Below, one piece after another: positions 24,108 to 35,732 of a DNA stretch of 64,000 nt. A program made the position numbers and the translations under genes. Positions within the stretch are counted from its first letter, which is position 1. Each line of letters begins with the position of its first letter. Under the pieces are notes generated by a model. The model was not told the origin of the DNA and did not search any database. It saw nothing but the letters and a program-made list of their open reading frames with translations. This DNA is from Salvator merianae (lineage: Eukaryota; Chordata; Lepidosauria; Squamata; Teiidae), in NCBI GenBank assembly GCA_003586115.2, contig QVOM02000042.1, forward strand, positions 71,841,447 through 71,905,446. The letters run 5' to 3'.

Positions 24108-24114
24108 GCACTGA
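23554..24114 (+). CDS. CR1 ORF1 protein, truncated: zinc-finger-like N-terminus, coiled coil, partial SGNH esterase
   Basis: The open frame of 186 residues starts at ATG 23,554, the start expected for CR1 ORF1. Residues 17-38 hold two Cys pairs (CIEC and CARC) suggesting a zinc-binding finger. Residues 40-65 are a heptad-like coiled coil (LLALKERVSSLEAKVADLEK). Near residue 140 GGLLVVGDSIITNI carries the GDS motif with the nucleophilic serine of SGNH/GDSL esterases, a domain known in CR1 ORF1 proteins. The frame ends shortly after HLDGLIDSAG, so the later esterase blocks (STND-like, and Asp-x-x-His) are missing. ORF1 proteins bind element RNA; the esterase role is not settled. This copy keeps an intact serine but cannot make a whole protein. 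Confidence 0.82.
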   Translation: MKVDSQQEKAGFPVYCIECHMYDYLPAGQKSWVCARCNELLALKERVSSLEAKVADLEKQRESDRHENEASRDAVGASHSTVCSPSAALESGGLRRGGHQAEEEGQAPLVGTPSFEDVPVSFCTEDTPPWMVGGGLLVVGDSIITNIERWVCDGHVDRMATCPPGAKVADITRHLDGLIDSAGEEH

Positions 24115-24261
24115 AGACGGACATCGTAGCTATGTCCAAAAGCTTAGGTTCTCAGAAGAACTATGGAACATAGCACAACAGCCCCAAAACTACTACAAAT
24201 GAGACTGAAATCGGCTGTGAAAGCCTACATTCTACCAGCAGCATCTCATAGCATTACAGGC

Positions 24262-24402
24262 AGGTGTTTGCACTTTGCAGGCACGGGAGATTACTGGCCG
24301 CAGGGTCTGGATTTTTTCTTAGGATGCCGATGCAAGACCCGCCAAGGGAGGAGCATGTTTTTGCAGCCAGCGATCTCCCATGCCTGTGAAGTGTGAACAC
24401 CC
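24262..24402. mobile_element. Short foldback MITE
   Basis: The left arm GTGTTTGCACTTTGCAGGCA and the inverted right arm GTGTTCACACTTCACAGGCA pair well, and pairing continues through GGGAGAT toward the centre. At 141 bp the whole element could fold into one hairpin. Its ends resemble the GGGCC...CACACTT family elsewhere in the window but are not identical. Confidence 0.65.
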
Positions 24403-24931
24403 ATGTGTAATGCTACAAGTTGCCACTGCATTCTAACTTTATATCAATAAACTGGATCAAGCTTACATGTGTCTGGTGACTGTAGAAACTGACTGAAGGA
24501 TCATCATAGGAAGATGTTCCAGTGAAATGTCTTCCATAGAACACATGTTTTTGCTTCCAGCTCTGTCATAATTAATGTTGCTGACAGAGCTACTTTGAAC
24601 ATTAGAGACACCTTCAGAGAACATTCCAGCAAAAGTTTCTCTCTATATTATGGGCATTTGGCTTCATCCGTTTAAGAGGTGACATGCTGGTGCAATTAGA
24701 ACTACAGAACTTGTTTGCCCAGGAATGCTACAGAGGGGGAACAAATGGGGGGGCGGGGGAGACCAATGGCTGGTGTTTTTAAGGAAAGGCAAATTCTTTC
24801 TAAGCTAAAAGCGTCTGGTGCAAAGGAACTGAGCACTTTTTTGGGTAGCTTGAGGAAGTTCCAGGGATCTTTTGCAGGCAAAGGAAGAGCACAATACAAA
24901 TGAACAGCTAAAGACTCTAGCAACTGAAGAA

Positions 24932-25283
24932 CAGAGATGTTTACAATTCGATTCACATTCACAAATTGGATTGACAATTTCACATTCACAGATATCTGCA
25001 TCAAAATTAAAATGCATTTTTCACATTTCTAAAATTTGACAGAATCAAACCAGTCCCCCTGTTTGCAAAACTGAAAGTTTGATTTAATATTCATGTTTGC
25101 ACTGTGTTTTCACCCATGTAAAGGGCTTTTTCAATCAGGAAAGCAGTGTTTTTATCTGTAAGAAGCACAAAAGCAAATGTAAAAAAGTGTTTTTTCAATG
25201 TTACAGTTTGCCATTGCAGTAAAAAAATGGGTTTTCACTTTGACAGTGAACAAACATGCAGATTTTGTTTGTGCACATCCCTA
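24932..25283. mobile_element. hAT-type MITE (352 bp)
   Basis: It starts CAGAGATGTTTACAA and ends, inverted, TAGGGATGTGCACAAA, the same end type as the 4.1-kb hAT element. Candidate 8-bp duplications CTGAAGAA and CTTAAAGA agree at only 5 of 8 positions. The interior is A/T-rich with repeated TTCACATT motifs and no coding capacity. Confidence 0.6.
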
Positions 25284-25483
25284 CTTAAAGAGGGTGTGCT
25301 ACTATGAAAGCTTTCACTGTTTTATTTCGGCTTCCTCTTTTATTTTTACACATTAAAGTGGTCAAAGGGGAAAAAGGAAAACTGAGCATATTTAAATACA
25401 ATTAAACTAAAGGAGAAATTTGAAAACATCTAAAAAATTAAAAATTAAAAAAAAAATTAAAAATTAAATGCAATGATTCATAC

Positions 25484-26720
25484 TCCAAGGGGCTGGCCAG
25501 AGAATAGTATCAGGGGAACAAAAACATTTCTAGCTGTTTCCTAAAAACATGTCTTACCTCGGGAGAAAGTTTTTTCCACAAGGTTGGTGCCAGCATGGAG
25601 AGGTCCCTGTGGTATTGTTAGCAAGCCAACTGCAGTTGCCCTCAGCCACCATAATGGCTGATTTTGGATGAGCTAATCTTTCATGTATCCTGTTCTAGTT
25701 CCATTCAGGGCTTTATAAAGTAGAACTAATGCCCTTAATTAGGCCCATACATTGCCAGCAGGCACTGTAGCATTTGACATAGAGGAGTACCACGTGACCA
25801 TATTCCTAGCTCGCACACCACCCTGGTTGCAGCATTTTGCACTAACTGTAGTCTCCACACCACCTTCAAGGGCAGCTCTACATACAGTGCATTGTAGCAA
25901 TTCAACTGATGATTGATAGCTTATGGCCAAGAATAGCCACAGGCTAGAGCTGGTGCACCAGCCAAAGCTAGGCATAAGCACTACTGATCACTGAGGTCAC
26001 TTGTGCCTTCAGTGGCAGCTAAGTCTAGAAGGAGTGTGTGTCTCCACAGTGCCTGCCTCAGTGACAGATCAGGCTTTCCCCCAGGCCTCTCCAGGCTCAG
26101 AAAGGGGGTTGGTGGCTCCCCGAGCGCACTGTTCTGAAATCTTCACATCTATGCTTGGAGGATCTGCTCATGCTCCATGAGCAGATGCAGAAGGCCTGCA
26201 CAGAAATGTGGTGCACGGGGACCAGTTTAGTGCATGAGAAGCAGCTTCAGTGCTGTTTTTGTGCCCAGAAGTTTTTGCACCTTGGAGGGTATTGAAGTCC
26301 CTATGCATACCCTCACATCCTTTTGGCATGGAATGCTGTGGAGACAGGATGACTTCAATGTCCCTCCAAGACGGTTTGAAAACTGTGTAGAGACATGATC
26401 AGACATCCAAACTCAGTCCTATAGGAGCAGCAGAACTCCATCCTTCCCCAAAGTTAAACCAACTATAGACTTAAGGAGCTTCTATGTAGAGACATTTACC
26501 ACAGTTCAGCTACCATCTACTAGCTCTCATCCAGTCCATCACAACCTGCAAACACCACCACACCAATTCAACCATTTCTGCCTTATTTACAAAAGTCAGG
26601 TAGATTTAAGTGTCATCTGTGCACTGTTTGCATCACACTCCGGAACTCTGGATGACTGGACTCAGTGTCTCCAAATATACATTAAACAATATAGGAAATA
26701 GAATGGGCCTCTCTTCCAAG
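25484..26720 (-). mobile_element. L2-clade LINE fragment (RT region and 3' end), decayed, with nested foldback DNA
   Basis: On the minus strand, 26,560-26,650 reads in part as CTDDT...IYLTF, a decayed YADDTQLY RT box followed by VMDWMRAS. At 25,790-25,900 it reads CNALYVELPLKVVWRLQLVQ followed by NAATRVV, a hallmark of L2-clade C-terminal regions. The two parts are separated by unrelated sequence (about 26,035-26,385) containing foldbacks. The 3' end is A/T-rich at about 25,440-25,490. Stops are frequent, so this is an old copy. Confidence 0.75.
26035..26385. mobile_element. Foldback sequence inside the L2, probable nested MITE
   Basis: Three inverted pairs are visible. TGTCTCCACAG at the left (26,039-26,049) pairs with its inverse near 26,334-26,346. 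ATCTGCTCATG forms a perfect 11-bp hairpin (26,162-26,186). CTTGGAGGG...TTGAAGTC (26,281-26,300) pairs with 26,347-26,370. L2 homology is absent between these limits and present on both sides. Exact ends and target duplications are unclear. Confidence 0.5.
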
Positions 26721-26730
26721 CTCACACATT

Positions 26731-27406
26731 GGGCCTCTTCACACTGTAACAGTGGAACGTTCTTGTCCGCTCGCTAGAACGGAGCTTTCGCACTGCCGCG
26801 GGCACGAGCCTCACCCGATCCGAACCACTTCGCACCCGATTCGAACCTGATATTGGATAAGGCAAGACAAGTAAAAGCTTGTCTTCATCCCAACCTGCGC
26901 GATGGAGCGAAGATCGGGCACGGTGCTTTCGCACTCTTTGCAACGGCGTCGGGCATGGCTGGCGCGGCTACGCATGCGGGGTGCGAAGTTTTCACATCTG
27001 GGTGCGATGTTTTCGTACCCGGGGTGCGCAGGTTTTGTACCTGGGGTGCGCAGGTTTCGTACCCGGGGTGCGCAGGTTTCGTACCCGGGGTGCGCAGGTT
27101 TCGTACTCTGGTACGATGCTGCGTACCCAGGATAGCCCTTTGGGCTTGGCAGCCGAGCTGCCGTTACGGAGCCGGCTTCGTAACAAGCCCCTGGTTACGA
27201 AGTGGGTACGAAGGTGCAAAGTGGGCACGACGTGGGTGCGGAGTGCGGGAGCGAACTAGCGATGCCATTCGCACTGTTCCCGGTGCTGGTCGGCTTTGGG
27301 TCCGTTCCTCTGGCCGGGAGTGCGAATGGCACCGAGCGTTCCCCAACCTCTCCGGTTCGAAGCCAACTACTGGGAACGGTCTACCGGGCTCAGTGCGAAA
27401 AGGCCC
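26731..27406. mobile_element. GC-rich TIR element, Harbinger-like family, with internal minisatellite
   Basis: The left end GGGCCTCTTCACACTG and the inverted right end GGGCCTTTTCGCACTGAG match well. The 3-bp flanks are ATT and TTT, an imperfect duplication. The interior is strikingly CpG-rich compared with adjoining DNA and contains a 21-bp tandem repeat at 27,017-27,113. No transposase-like protein is present. It belongs with the GGGCC-ended elements at 0.25, 31.5, 37.6 and 44.6 kb by its ends only. Confidence 0.7.
27017..27113. repeat. 21-bp tandem minisatellite
   Basis: About four and a half units of GGGGTGCGCAGGTTTCGTAC plus one base are present, differing by single substitutions. A degenerate unit may extend it leftward to about 26,978. 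Because the period is a multiple of three, open frames across it give repeating peptides such as PGVRRFRT, which are not evidence of a gene. Confidence 0.93.
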
Positions 27407-28796
27407 TTTGTGATAACTACCTAGCACACTTCTCAAAAGGACTAGATGCTTATATGATTGTTTCAGTTTATGGGTAAGACGTGCTGAGGAATACCTTCAC
27501 TACAGAGTAACAAGTACTAACTCAGCCCTTTTACAGTTCATGTTTTCTCATGCAAGCAGTTATCAGCAACATGTTAACACTTCTCCATTTCTCATGGAGT
27601 TCTCTATCACCCCTTCTCCTAGCTAATTCCCTGAGCTTGGCAGCTAGAAGCACCAGGACCAAAGTGGACTGCATGCACATGGTGGGAGGGCTGACCAAGT
27701 TGTTGTTAACTCATTTGTCCATGGGAAGCACAAGAGGTGAGAACATGGCAGAACAGCTGCCAGGCTGGAATCACAACATACACTGACAAACCAATATGCA
27801 CCATTTTCAGAAAACGCTGTAGAGGTAAGGGGAGAAAGTGCGTAATCAAGCAATCAAAATTGTCAAGAGACTGCAGGTCTCTCAGAATGCTTTATTTAGG
27901 CCCACAGAGCTCCCCAGCTCTTCACTAAACTGTCTAGGAGAAAGAAACAACCACACATGGCTTGCTGTCCAATCTGCAAATGTATCTACTAACTGAAACA
28001 TTTTTGGCCTCCCTGGGGATAGAATATTTGGGGCTGCCTGCCAAGTGAGGGTTGTGCAATGAAGTTGTATGAAAACTATACGTGATCTGTTCCATCAGGG
28101 CTTTTATGTTTGCATGATCTTCAAGGCCCTTAGCTACCCATGCAAAACAGTGTAGACTCTCACTGAGGCTATATAGTAAAAGTTTCCATTGTTTCATTTC
28201 CTCCTTCTCACCTCTGTGCAATAAACAATTATTCCCAGCATTCTGCCTCCCTCATCACCATTTCACCTCAAACTCAAATGCAACTTATGGCAACTTTCTA
28301 CAAAGGTCACAAGCCAAAGGTGTGGGCATGCACAAAAGAAAAACATGGCACTAGAGAAGCTATTGCCCTCTGAGGAACCAGGCTGGCTTGCCCATCTTAA
28401 AGCTAGAGCTGCAGCCCACTCTGACACCTGTTGAGAAGAAACAAAAGCTTCCAGATAAAGTGCCTCAGGGGCTGAGAACTTCAAAGGACACAGCCTGGAG
28501 AGGCTGAAAGGGAAGAATGATAAAGAGCCTGTAACATTAGATCTGTTCTCTGTGCTCAGATAATCTGCTTGGAGCTTAATCATAAAGAGGGTTTTCTGAA
28601 AAGGCAAGGGAGAAAGTACAATGGGGGGAGGAAAGTCTAGCACTCAATATGTTGCATGGACCTGCATTCTAAAGACATAATTGTCAGACCATTAGCCTGC
28701 ATTTGCTAAGCCAAAAGGCCTGAATTTATTGTGTCTTCTTTAAAAAGCTTCCTTAACTATTGCAACAGCAATTCTTCTGTATCTTAAAGCAACTAA
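27407..28796. other. No gene recognised
   Basis: No element or exon could be assigned in this interval. A 126-residue open frame on the minus strand (28,263-28,643) has no recognisable domain. Confidence 0.45.
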
Positions 28797-29487
28797 GGAA
28801 CCATCTACACTTAAGCTTTAATCTAGCTTCAGTCCACTTTCAAAGTGAAGGGGAATGCATCAGTAAAGTGACTAGTTCGGCCTTTCTACATAGAAAGGCC
28901 CGTGGTCTGAACCTGTGGGCATGGACCAGCCAGGCTCGCTGGTTCGGACAATGGAATGCCGTGATGTAGAAAAGTGCCATTTGCACAAAGGCGCTAGTCC
29001 AGACCAGCCTCCACCTTGGCTGCAAAGTTCATGCAGGCTTCGAGGCCAGGCTCTGAGCCCTCCAAGTGCAAGTAACAAAAGTTCTCAGCCTTAAAGGCTC
29101 TGAGAAATGCATTTCAGCACTGCAATTTGCTGTGTTGCCAAAATGAGTTCCACGCTAATCCCAACCAAAAAGGCATGCCCTCTGCATGCCCTCGTGGTCT
29201 GGTCCAGGGCCCTCTGGTTCACTGATTTGGATCACCAGTGGTCGGGGGGCTCACAGATCCACACTCACATGTGGATTTATGAAGCCCAAAAACCAATCAT
29301 GGAGACTCCTGATTGGGATTAATAGTAAGTGCAGAAAGCCCATAATTTTCTTTCCACATTATCTAACTCAAAAGTGGATCTTCTGAGTTAGACAATGCCA
29401 AAAGAAAACAGTTTGTTGCTTGCTGATGTGTTCTCTGACTCTGAAATCAGACTGAATCTGGATTAAAACTTAGGTTTAAATGGGCTC
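28797..29487. mobile_element. TIR element, unclassified (about 0.69 kb)
   Basis: The left end includes CCATCTACACTTAAGCTTTA and the inverted right end CCATTTAAACCTAAGTTTTA; similarity continues to TTCAGT on both sides, giving about 35 bp of imperfect terminal inverted repeat. A perfect 10-bp hairpin (GGCCTTTCTA, 2-nt loop) sits inside at 28,879-28,900. There is no coding capacity. The superfamily is unknown and the target duplication could not be identified. Confidence 0.6.
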
Positions 29488-31195
29488 TGACCTATTCACA
29501 TGTTCTCAAACTGGCACAGCCCCTACATGTATCAGGGCTGAAAGGATGGGGTTCTTGCTCACCTTGACTCATATCTTGGGTTTGTATCTTCCGTAAATCA
29601 GCTCTGTCCAAATCTAATAACCCTCAAAGAGAGATGATGAACATGTGTCCTTCCCAGATCATGCTGGAAGACAACCAAGTGTAACTGGCCCATAAGAGTA
29701 TAGTGGGTGGTGCCCCACCAGACCCAGGAGCTCAAAGCTAGGGTCTACTCTCTCTTTCTCCTTCATACATTTTTAAACTCAGGGTTCGCTAATGCACATA
29801 TAATCTATTCTGTCCAGTGGATTCATTTTCTTGTGGTCTTGCTTGTAGTGGGTCAGCTACCCATTAGCTTTACCTGTTATGATTCCTGCTTAGCTGCCTT
29901 GCCTTCTGCACCATCAGTTCCAGTGGTTAGCTGCTACCACTGATTCTGACACATCTTCGCTACCCATTTGTCGTGTTGGCTGGGGCTTCTAGGAGCTGGA
30001 AACCAACCATGCCTGCAAACTCACCGATTTCCCACCTTGGGTTTGAGTCTTTAGCACTTAGTCCAAGCTGAAAAGGTAACCAGACATCATGGTAAATCCT
30101 TTGTAGCATATTTGCTCCTTTCTCTTTTGCCTTCTAAAAGTAGACAACAGACTCTTTAAGGGTAAGGAACAACCCTTGGATATAGAGAGGTGTGTACAAT
30201 AGTTTTTTCATTTCATTCCAGGCTTGAAACTGAATCAAAAGTTCAAAACATCCCAGTATAACAAACTGAAACTTTCCTGCCATAAGGAACAGCAGGAAAA
30301 CTCAAAAGACCCTGCAATTCCTCATGGGTTGGGTGATAGGATATTACCACCTAACCCTCAATAAAAACTGCCAGCCAAATTATTTTAAAAAAGGAGAAAC
30401 AGTGGGGAAACCCGGAAGACCGTTCTCCCCAATGGTTTCTGAAATGCCTGAAACAAAGCAACTTGAACAGGAATTGTTTGATCCTGGGCTCAAAACAAGG
30501 TCCTTTTTAAAGGGGTGTTTCATTTGAAGCTTGATGTTTTGCACATTTCTGCTGGCTTTTGCTACACTGCCAAGTGCAACGTGCATACAGCAAGTCTCAG
30601 ACATCTGTAAAGAGGGCAAAAGAAAGTTCTCTGTTCAGACTTCTAGGCCATAAAGTTAAGCAAATTCAAGCTAGCACTATCTCTGTTGCACAGAACAGAT
30701 CATCTCTTATATACAGCAAGCCAGGTACCTTGGGAACCAAACAAGAACTAGTCATTAAGAAAGAAAACAGTCTGTAGACAGCTGGCCAAGGTACAAGATG
30801 TACTTGGGTTGCCTAGAGTCGGAGGAACAGCAGTTGGTGTTTCCATTCTAATCTTACCAAAAAAAGAAGAAAATATTCTTTGTCCAGCAGCAGAGTGGAA
30901 AAGTAATAGAAGTAAAGGAACACAGGCAAATGGGAGGCCAAGTGAGGGCATGTCCATTGGGCTATAGCCTTTCAGCCCAGATTTGCCATCCATTATCAGA
31001 AAAACATCACCTCCTTTTGCCTGGAAAAGGTTTCCTCCCTCCCTTCCCAAACACACTTTTGTACTCCTAGATCTTTCATACTTCCTGCCCTGTTTTTGCT
31101 TCTGTTTCTGAAAAATGTTCATGAACATGTTTGCATTAGTTTGCATGCAATTCACATGTAAACATTTGCATACACATTCATCAAGAATGTATATA
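29488..31195. other. No gene recognised
   Basis: I see nothing assignable in this interval; short open frames lack known motifs. Confidence 0.45.
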
Positions 31196-31345
31196 TAGTG
31201 AAGGCAAATGCCCTTGAATCATATCTGACTCTTGATGACTACGTGAATACTTCCATGCAGTTTCCCTAGCAGCAACATAGGAGAGGTCTGTCATTGTGTG
31301 AGATTGAACTGGGACCTTCTGTGTGCAAAGCAGGTGTTGTGACAC
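31196..31345 (-). mobile_element. SINE fragment with BovB-like tail
   Basis: On the minus strand a B-box-like CAGTTCAATC is followed by AAACTGCATGGAAG and then GTCATCAAGAGTCAGATATG, which resembles the AGAGTCAGACATGACT ending of BovB and its partner SINEs. The tRNA-like 5' half is only weakly visible. Confidence 0.65.
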
Positions 31346-31549
31346 TGGCCTGTGGACATTCCCATAGATATAAATAGCTATAAATAAACAGCTGTGTGTG
31401 AGTGTAATGTTGCATACACATGCAAAAGCCATTCAGGAATTGGAGGACTCACCTATCCTAGTTGGGGCTGCATGCCTCTCGAAGGTACAGATACATAGCT
31501 TGGGAGTACTTCTGGAATCATCACTGTTACTAGAGGCTCAATAATCCTT

Positions 31550-31893
31550 GGGCCTGTTCGCACTTTGGCCTAGCAAGCATCAAGCATGCTTGCTAGCCAA
31601 GTGCTTCCACACTTGGCGGAGGCCTGAATGACCAGGAGCATGCTTCATCCACTCCCAGGTGTGGATACCACTGGTGAAGTAAGTAGCAGTCTGGAACCTA
31701 ACCTGAAACTCAAAGTGAGCTTCAGGTAGGGTCCCATTCGCACTTACCCTCACTGCGGTGGCTATCTTGTGCACGATGTGCCCATCACACATGCGCGATC
31801 ACGCAATCATGCATGCACGATGGGGCAATCACACCTGATTGGACCTGTACGATGCCCCAATCGGATCCTAAGGTGGGAAGTGTGAAAACGCCC
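31550..31893. mobile_element. GGGCC-ended MITE, Harbinger-like family
   Basis: It starts GGGCCTGTTCGCACTTT and ends, inverted, GGGCGTTTTCACACTTCC. It is 344 bp long, contains several CGATC/GATCG motifs, and has no coding capacity. Flanking triplets CTT and CCT are an imperfect duplication. Confidence 0.65.
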
Positions 31894-31904
31894 CCTGTAT
31901 CTAC

Positions 31905-32540
31905 AACTGGCTATTACCAGCTTCAGTTGTTTGTGCCACTACCTTGACAGGGATAACCAGGACACTGTAGTCTATTGGCTGGTAACATTCTCTCTGGACT
32001 ACTGTATGAGGGGCTACCCTTGTACACAGTACAAAAGCTGCAACTGGAGCAAAATGCAGCAGTAAGGATGAGCTAGTCAGCTAACATGCCCATTATACCT
32101 GTGGTTAAGGAGCTGCACTGGTTGCCAATTACTACCAGGCCCAATTCAAGGTTCTATGCTTGGCATTTAAGGCCCTAAATGACTTGAGATCAGGGGATTT
32201 GCCAGATTACTTTAACCATTATAGAACATCAAGATCACTACAATCATCTGGGGAGGTTCTGCTGCACCACCAATTGCTGAATGGCATCTTGCAGTGTCCT
32301 AGAGCAGTACCTTATCTGTGGTGGCACCCACACTCTGGAATGTTCTCCTAGATGTTCATGAGGTGACTACCAGCATATATTTTAAGTGCCTTTTGAAAAC
32401 TCATATGTTCCAGGTATTCCCAGTGTGAATGGATTTTTTGGCTGGTATTAACTTTGTAAGTTATACTGTGAACTATCTGGGGGGGGGGGGTGATTAAAGT
32501 AACAGTATAGAAATGTTTTAAATAGATAAATAAATGTACA
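31905..32540 (+). mobile_element. L2-clade LINE 3' fragment
   Basis: The plus strand reads LQLEQNAA, then VVKELHWLPI, and then FKALNDLRSGDLPDYF in shifted frames. This is the conserved C-terminal end of L2-clade ORF2 (LQLVQNAAAR, LHWLPV, FKALN). A 3' tail follows with TTTTAAATAGATAAATAAAT at about 32,515-32,535, the usual L2 ending. A run of G at 32,480-32,490 lies in the untranslated region. It is an old, 5'-truncated copy that abuts the MITE at 31,550-31,893. Confidence 0.8.
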
Positions 32541-35500
32541 AGCTACATGAAAAAAGGTACTTATGCATATTCATTTCTGTCCCCCTGTCCCTGCCCCCCA
32601 AAAAACTATGGTTGTGAGAGAAACAAACTGAAAGTCTGATCTCTAAAATCCTCTTAAATTTGAGCAACTAGTGCTTCCTGGTTCTGTACTTGTATTGGTA
32701 TGCCTCAGATGGCTGGATTGCAGGTGGCAGTTGGTAGGATAGCCTGGATAGAAATGTGCAAAAAGCCCTGAATTAGTTCTGTGTGAACAAAGTCTGCCGT
32801 AAAAATGCATATAATGGGGTGATTACAGGCCAATGGCCTTAAAATCATATAAGGTGTCTGTACAGGCACAGGTATAGGTACAAATAATTTTCATTTATTT
32901 GAAAATTAAATATGTAATGGGCATTTTTATCCTATGCTATGCCAAAAGCTTCAGGGTAAGTTACAGCAGATATAAGGGTCAGATTAAAAACTACACAAAT
33001 GTTCAAGGTGATCAGTTATTCTGGTCCCTCCCACCAAACATGGTTTTTATCTGTCCCTTTCGACAGATAAACGGGGATGGTGAGAAACAATCAGGCAAAA
33101 GAAGTCAAGTAAGAGAAGAAGGGAAAAACACTAAGCAAGCAGGGTGGGAAGAAGGAGAGGTTGAAGGGGCAAAAGAGAAGGGGGGACGGGGAGGGGAGGG
33201 GAGGAGAGCCTGGACTGAACAAGTGACTTTCCTTGGACTGTGTCCTGGGTAGGTGAGAAATTTTGCTTTGAGTATACACACATACACACAAAGAGACCCA
33301 ATGCAAATCATCTTCTACCACGTTGGTTTGAGAGTTTGCCCCATTTGCCTTCACCTTCCCATTTAAAAAACAAACAAACTGTGGAGCACTTTTCTGCATT
33401 TCCCCACATCTCCCCTCCTCTCTTTTCCTGAACTTCATCTTCCTTTCCTTTCCTTTTGACAGATAAATGGGGCGGGGGATAATGGCCAAATGAAAGGGGA
33501 GGTCCTTTTCCTCCCCACTATGGGGTTTATGATGGCAAGCAAAGAAGGCCTGCAGATGACCTGTGGAGTCTCTCCACTCTCTCTTTCTTCACCCCCCTTT
33601 TCAACATGAATTGTAATTGCCGAGAGATCCACAAGGACACACACACGCTTGTTTGTCTTTCTCAGCTGTAACAAAAAAAGGGGGAAAGAAGTAGGTGGTG
33701 ACATGGGGCAAGGAGGAAGTGGGGGACAATGTTGACATCTCACAAGAATGTCTTCAAGGTCAGGTATTGGCCTTCCAGTCCCACAGGAAAGTACAGTGAC
33801 CACCCCTGATAATCCTCGTGCACAATCACACCCTGAAAATGTAAATGGACTAAAGAGGAGATACATCTCAGGGCTGGACTAATCCAGTTACAGGATAGGT
33901 CGAATTTTGGGGGAAAAGCTCAGAGAAAAATCAGAAGGGCATTTTGGGGTGTGATCCCTGAGCTCTAAGGGCCTGAGATTGTCTTAAAACTCGGGTGTGA
34001 CGTTAGCCACAACACATATATGGTATGTGTGCACATTTTCATGTGTGATGGAGAGCTCTTCCTATATATTTTGCATATATTATAGGTCTTTGTAAATATC
34101 TAGAGAATTCTTTCTTTAATTCTTAGACTCCATTCTTAGACTGGCAATTTGACAGGGGTGATTTCATATGGATCATGCCCATAACAGCAGGATGGCAAGG
34201 GACTGCCAAGTTGAAGGGAGCCTGATAACGAATACGTTGTATGGATGGTGACAAACATTTGTCCAAGTAAGTTCAAATTTGGCACCATCGTGTCATGTCT
34301 GAATATGTGTTTCATTGTTATGACTGCAGAGGAAACTGTCTGAAGCTCAGCATTGCCTCAATTGTTCTGACTGGCTTAAATTATGTCTATGGCACCTTCC
34401 ACATCTCACATTCTTTACATGGTTTAGCAAGGCCTGAGTACTAAGCAAAGCACAATGTGTAAAAATAGACTGTATGGGCTTTGTTCATGTGGCCATGAAG
34501 TTGTCTAAAAGACCCCTGGGGTCAATATCTCCTTCAAGCAAAGGAGGCAGCGGGGGGGGGAGGGCTGGTTCAAAGGAATTAGCTTGCATAGCAGACATGT
34601 AATTGCATGCTTACATTGGCTCACATGGGAAACAGGTGAAAGCCATTGAAATGACACTGTCTTTGTCTCTACAGAGAAAGAATTAAAACAAGCATAAGGC
34701 GAAAACAGACGAATGTGGTTGACCAGATGGCCTTTCGTTACTTGTACTGAAGAGGTGCCATAGTATATTTTATTTCTCTGTCTCTCCCTTTGTAATCTAG
34801 TACAAGTACTTTTTTTCCCTCTCAAATGAGTTGCATTGTTACTGGGGGTTTACAGGGAGCTGCTGGTGTTTGAAAAGATCTCCTTCATTCTGCTGAAAAT
34901 AAAATGAATGCTGTACTTGACAGCAAGATGGAATAAGGTCTCGGTGTAAGAGTGCCTGTGTGCACATACAAATTCCTTCTCAGAGCATTTCTCCCTTTAA
35001 AAGAAAAAAAACCCTCTCTTTTAATACAAGTCAGGAATCCACGGAGTGTTCTTCAAGTCTAAACTCCAAACATTTCAAAATAGCACAAAAGGTATGACAA
35101 GATGAAAGAAATTGGCCACAAATAGACAGCTAGACAACTAGTTAGCAGCTGTCTGCTTTTCTTCAGGATGAAAAAAGTTTATTTTTTTCATTCTTGAAGG
35201 AGTTGGCTGCAGATTCTCTTGTGCTGGCATGATTCCAAGCTGGTTTGGAATAAAGAGAAAAAAAATAGATCTACTCTTGGGATATAACCTTGAACTTGTA
35301 AGGGCACAGACTTTACAAAGCAGCATATATAGCCTAGCTGCAAAATATAAACTGCTCACTTACTGTCTTGTAGTCTTAAGAGTGAAAAGTTAATGAGGTC
35401 ACCATGTTTCATCTAAGCAGGGCTTTCTTTAACAACAGTGGAGGGTTTTTTTGTTTTTTGTTTTCTTTAACTTTTTGGGGACCATTTTGCACTTGCCTTT

Positions 35501-35690
35501 AGTAGACCCGGCCCCACTGAAATGGATGGTTCCTGGACTGGAACCAGGGTGTCTGCATTGGGATAGCCTGTTCCATTCCAGGCCCTGCACCAACTCCAAA
35601 GCTCATGTCAGCTTCAGAACTGGCACAGGGAGGGGGGAGCTCCAAAAGCTCCAAAGGAGTCTACCAGTAGACCAAGTCACCATTTTTGGC
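32541..35690. other. No gene recognised; purine/pyrimidine-biased patches
   Basis: Includes GGGGA-rich sequence near 33,180-33,210 and a pyrimidine-rich stretch near 33,400-33,460. TTTCGACAGATAAACGGGG near 33,058 and TTTGACAGATAAATGGGG near 33,455 are a short direct repeat 400 bp apart; I could not identify an element from them. Confidence 0.45.
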
Positions 35691-35703
35691 TCCTGGTCCA
35701 GAC

Positions 35704-35732
35704 TATGCTCTGTCCTGTGCGGACAGAGCATA
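35704..35732. repeat. Perfect 12-bp hairpin, extended imperfectly to about 70 bp
   Basis: TATGCTCTGTCC, a 5-nt loop, and the exact inverse form the core. Beyond the core a partial pairing resumes at GGCTCC (about 35,689) with GGAGCC (about 35,747), suggesting the centre of a palindromic element. Confidence 0.8.

Noticed and set aside
26853..27477. Open frames of 126-186 residues with repeated PGVRRFRT peptides
   Set aside because: They are produced by a 21-bp minisatellite and high GC (few stops) on both strands inside a TIR element.
28263..28643. 126-residue minus-strand open frame
   Set aside because: No motif or homologue recognised; not supported as an exon.
33091..33866. Overlapping 130-143-residue frames on the minus strand
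   Set aside because: They arise from pyrimidine-rich low-complexity DNA (Pro/Ser/Phe-rich peptides).
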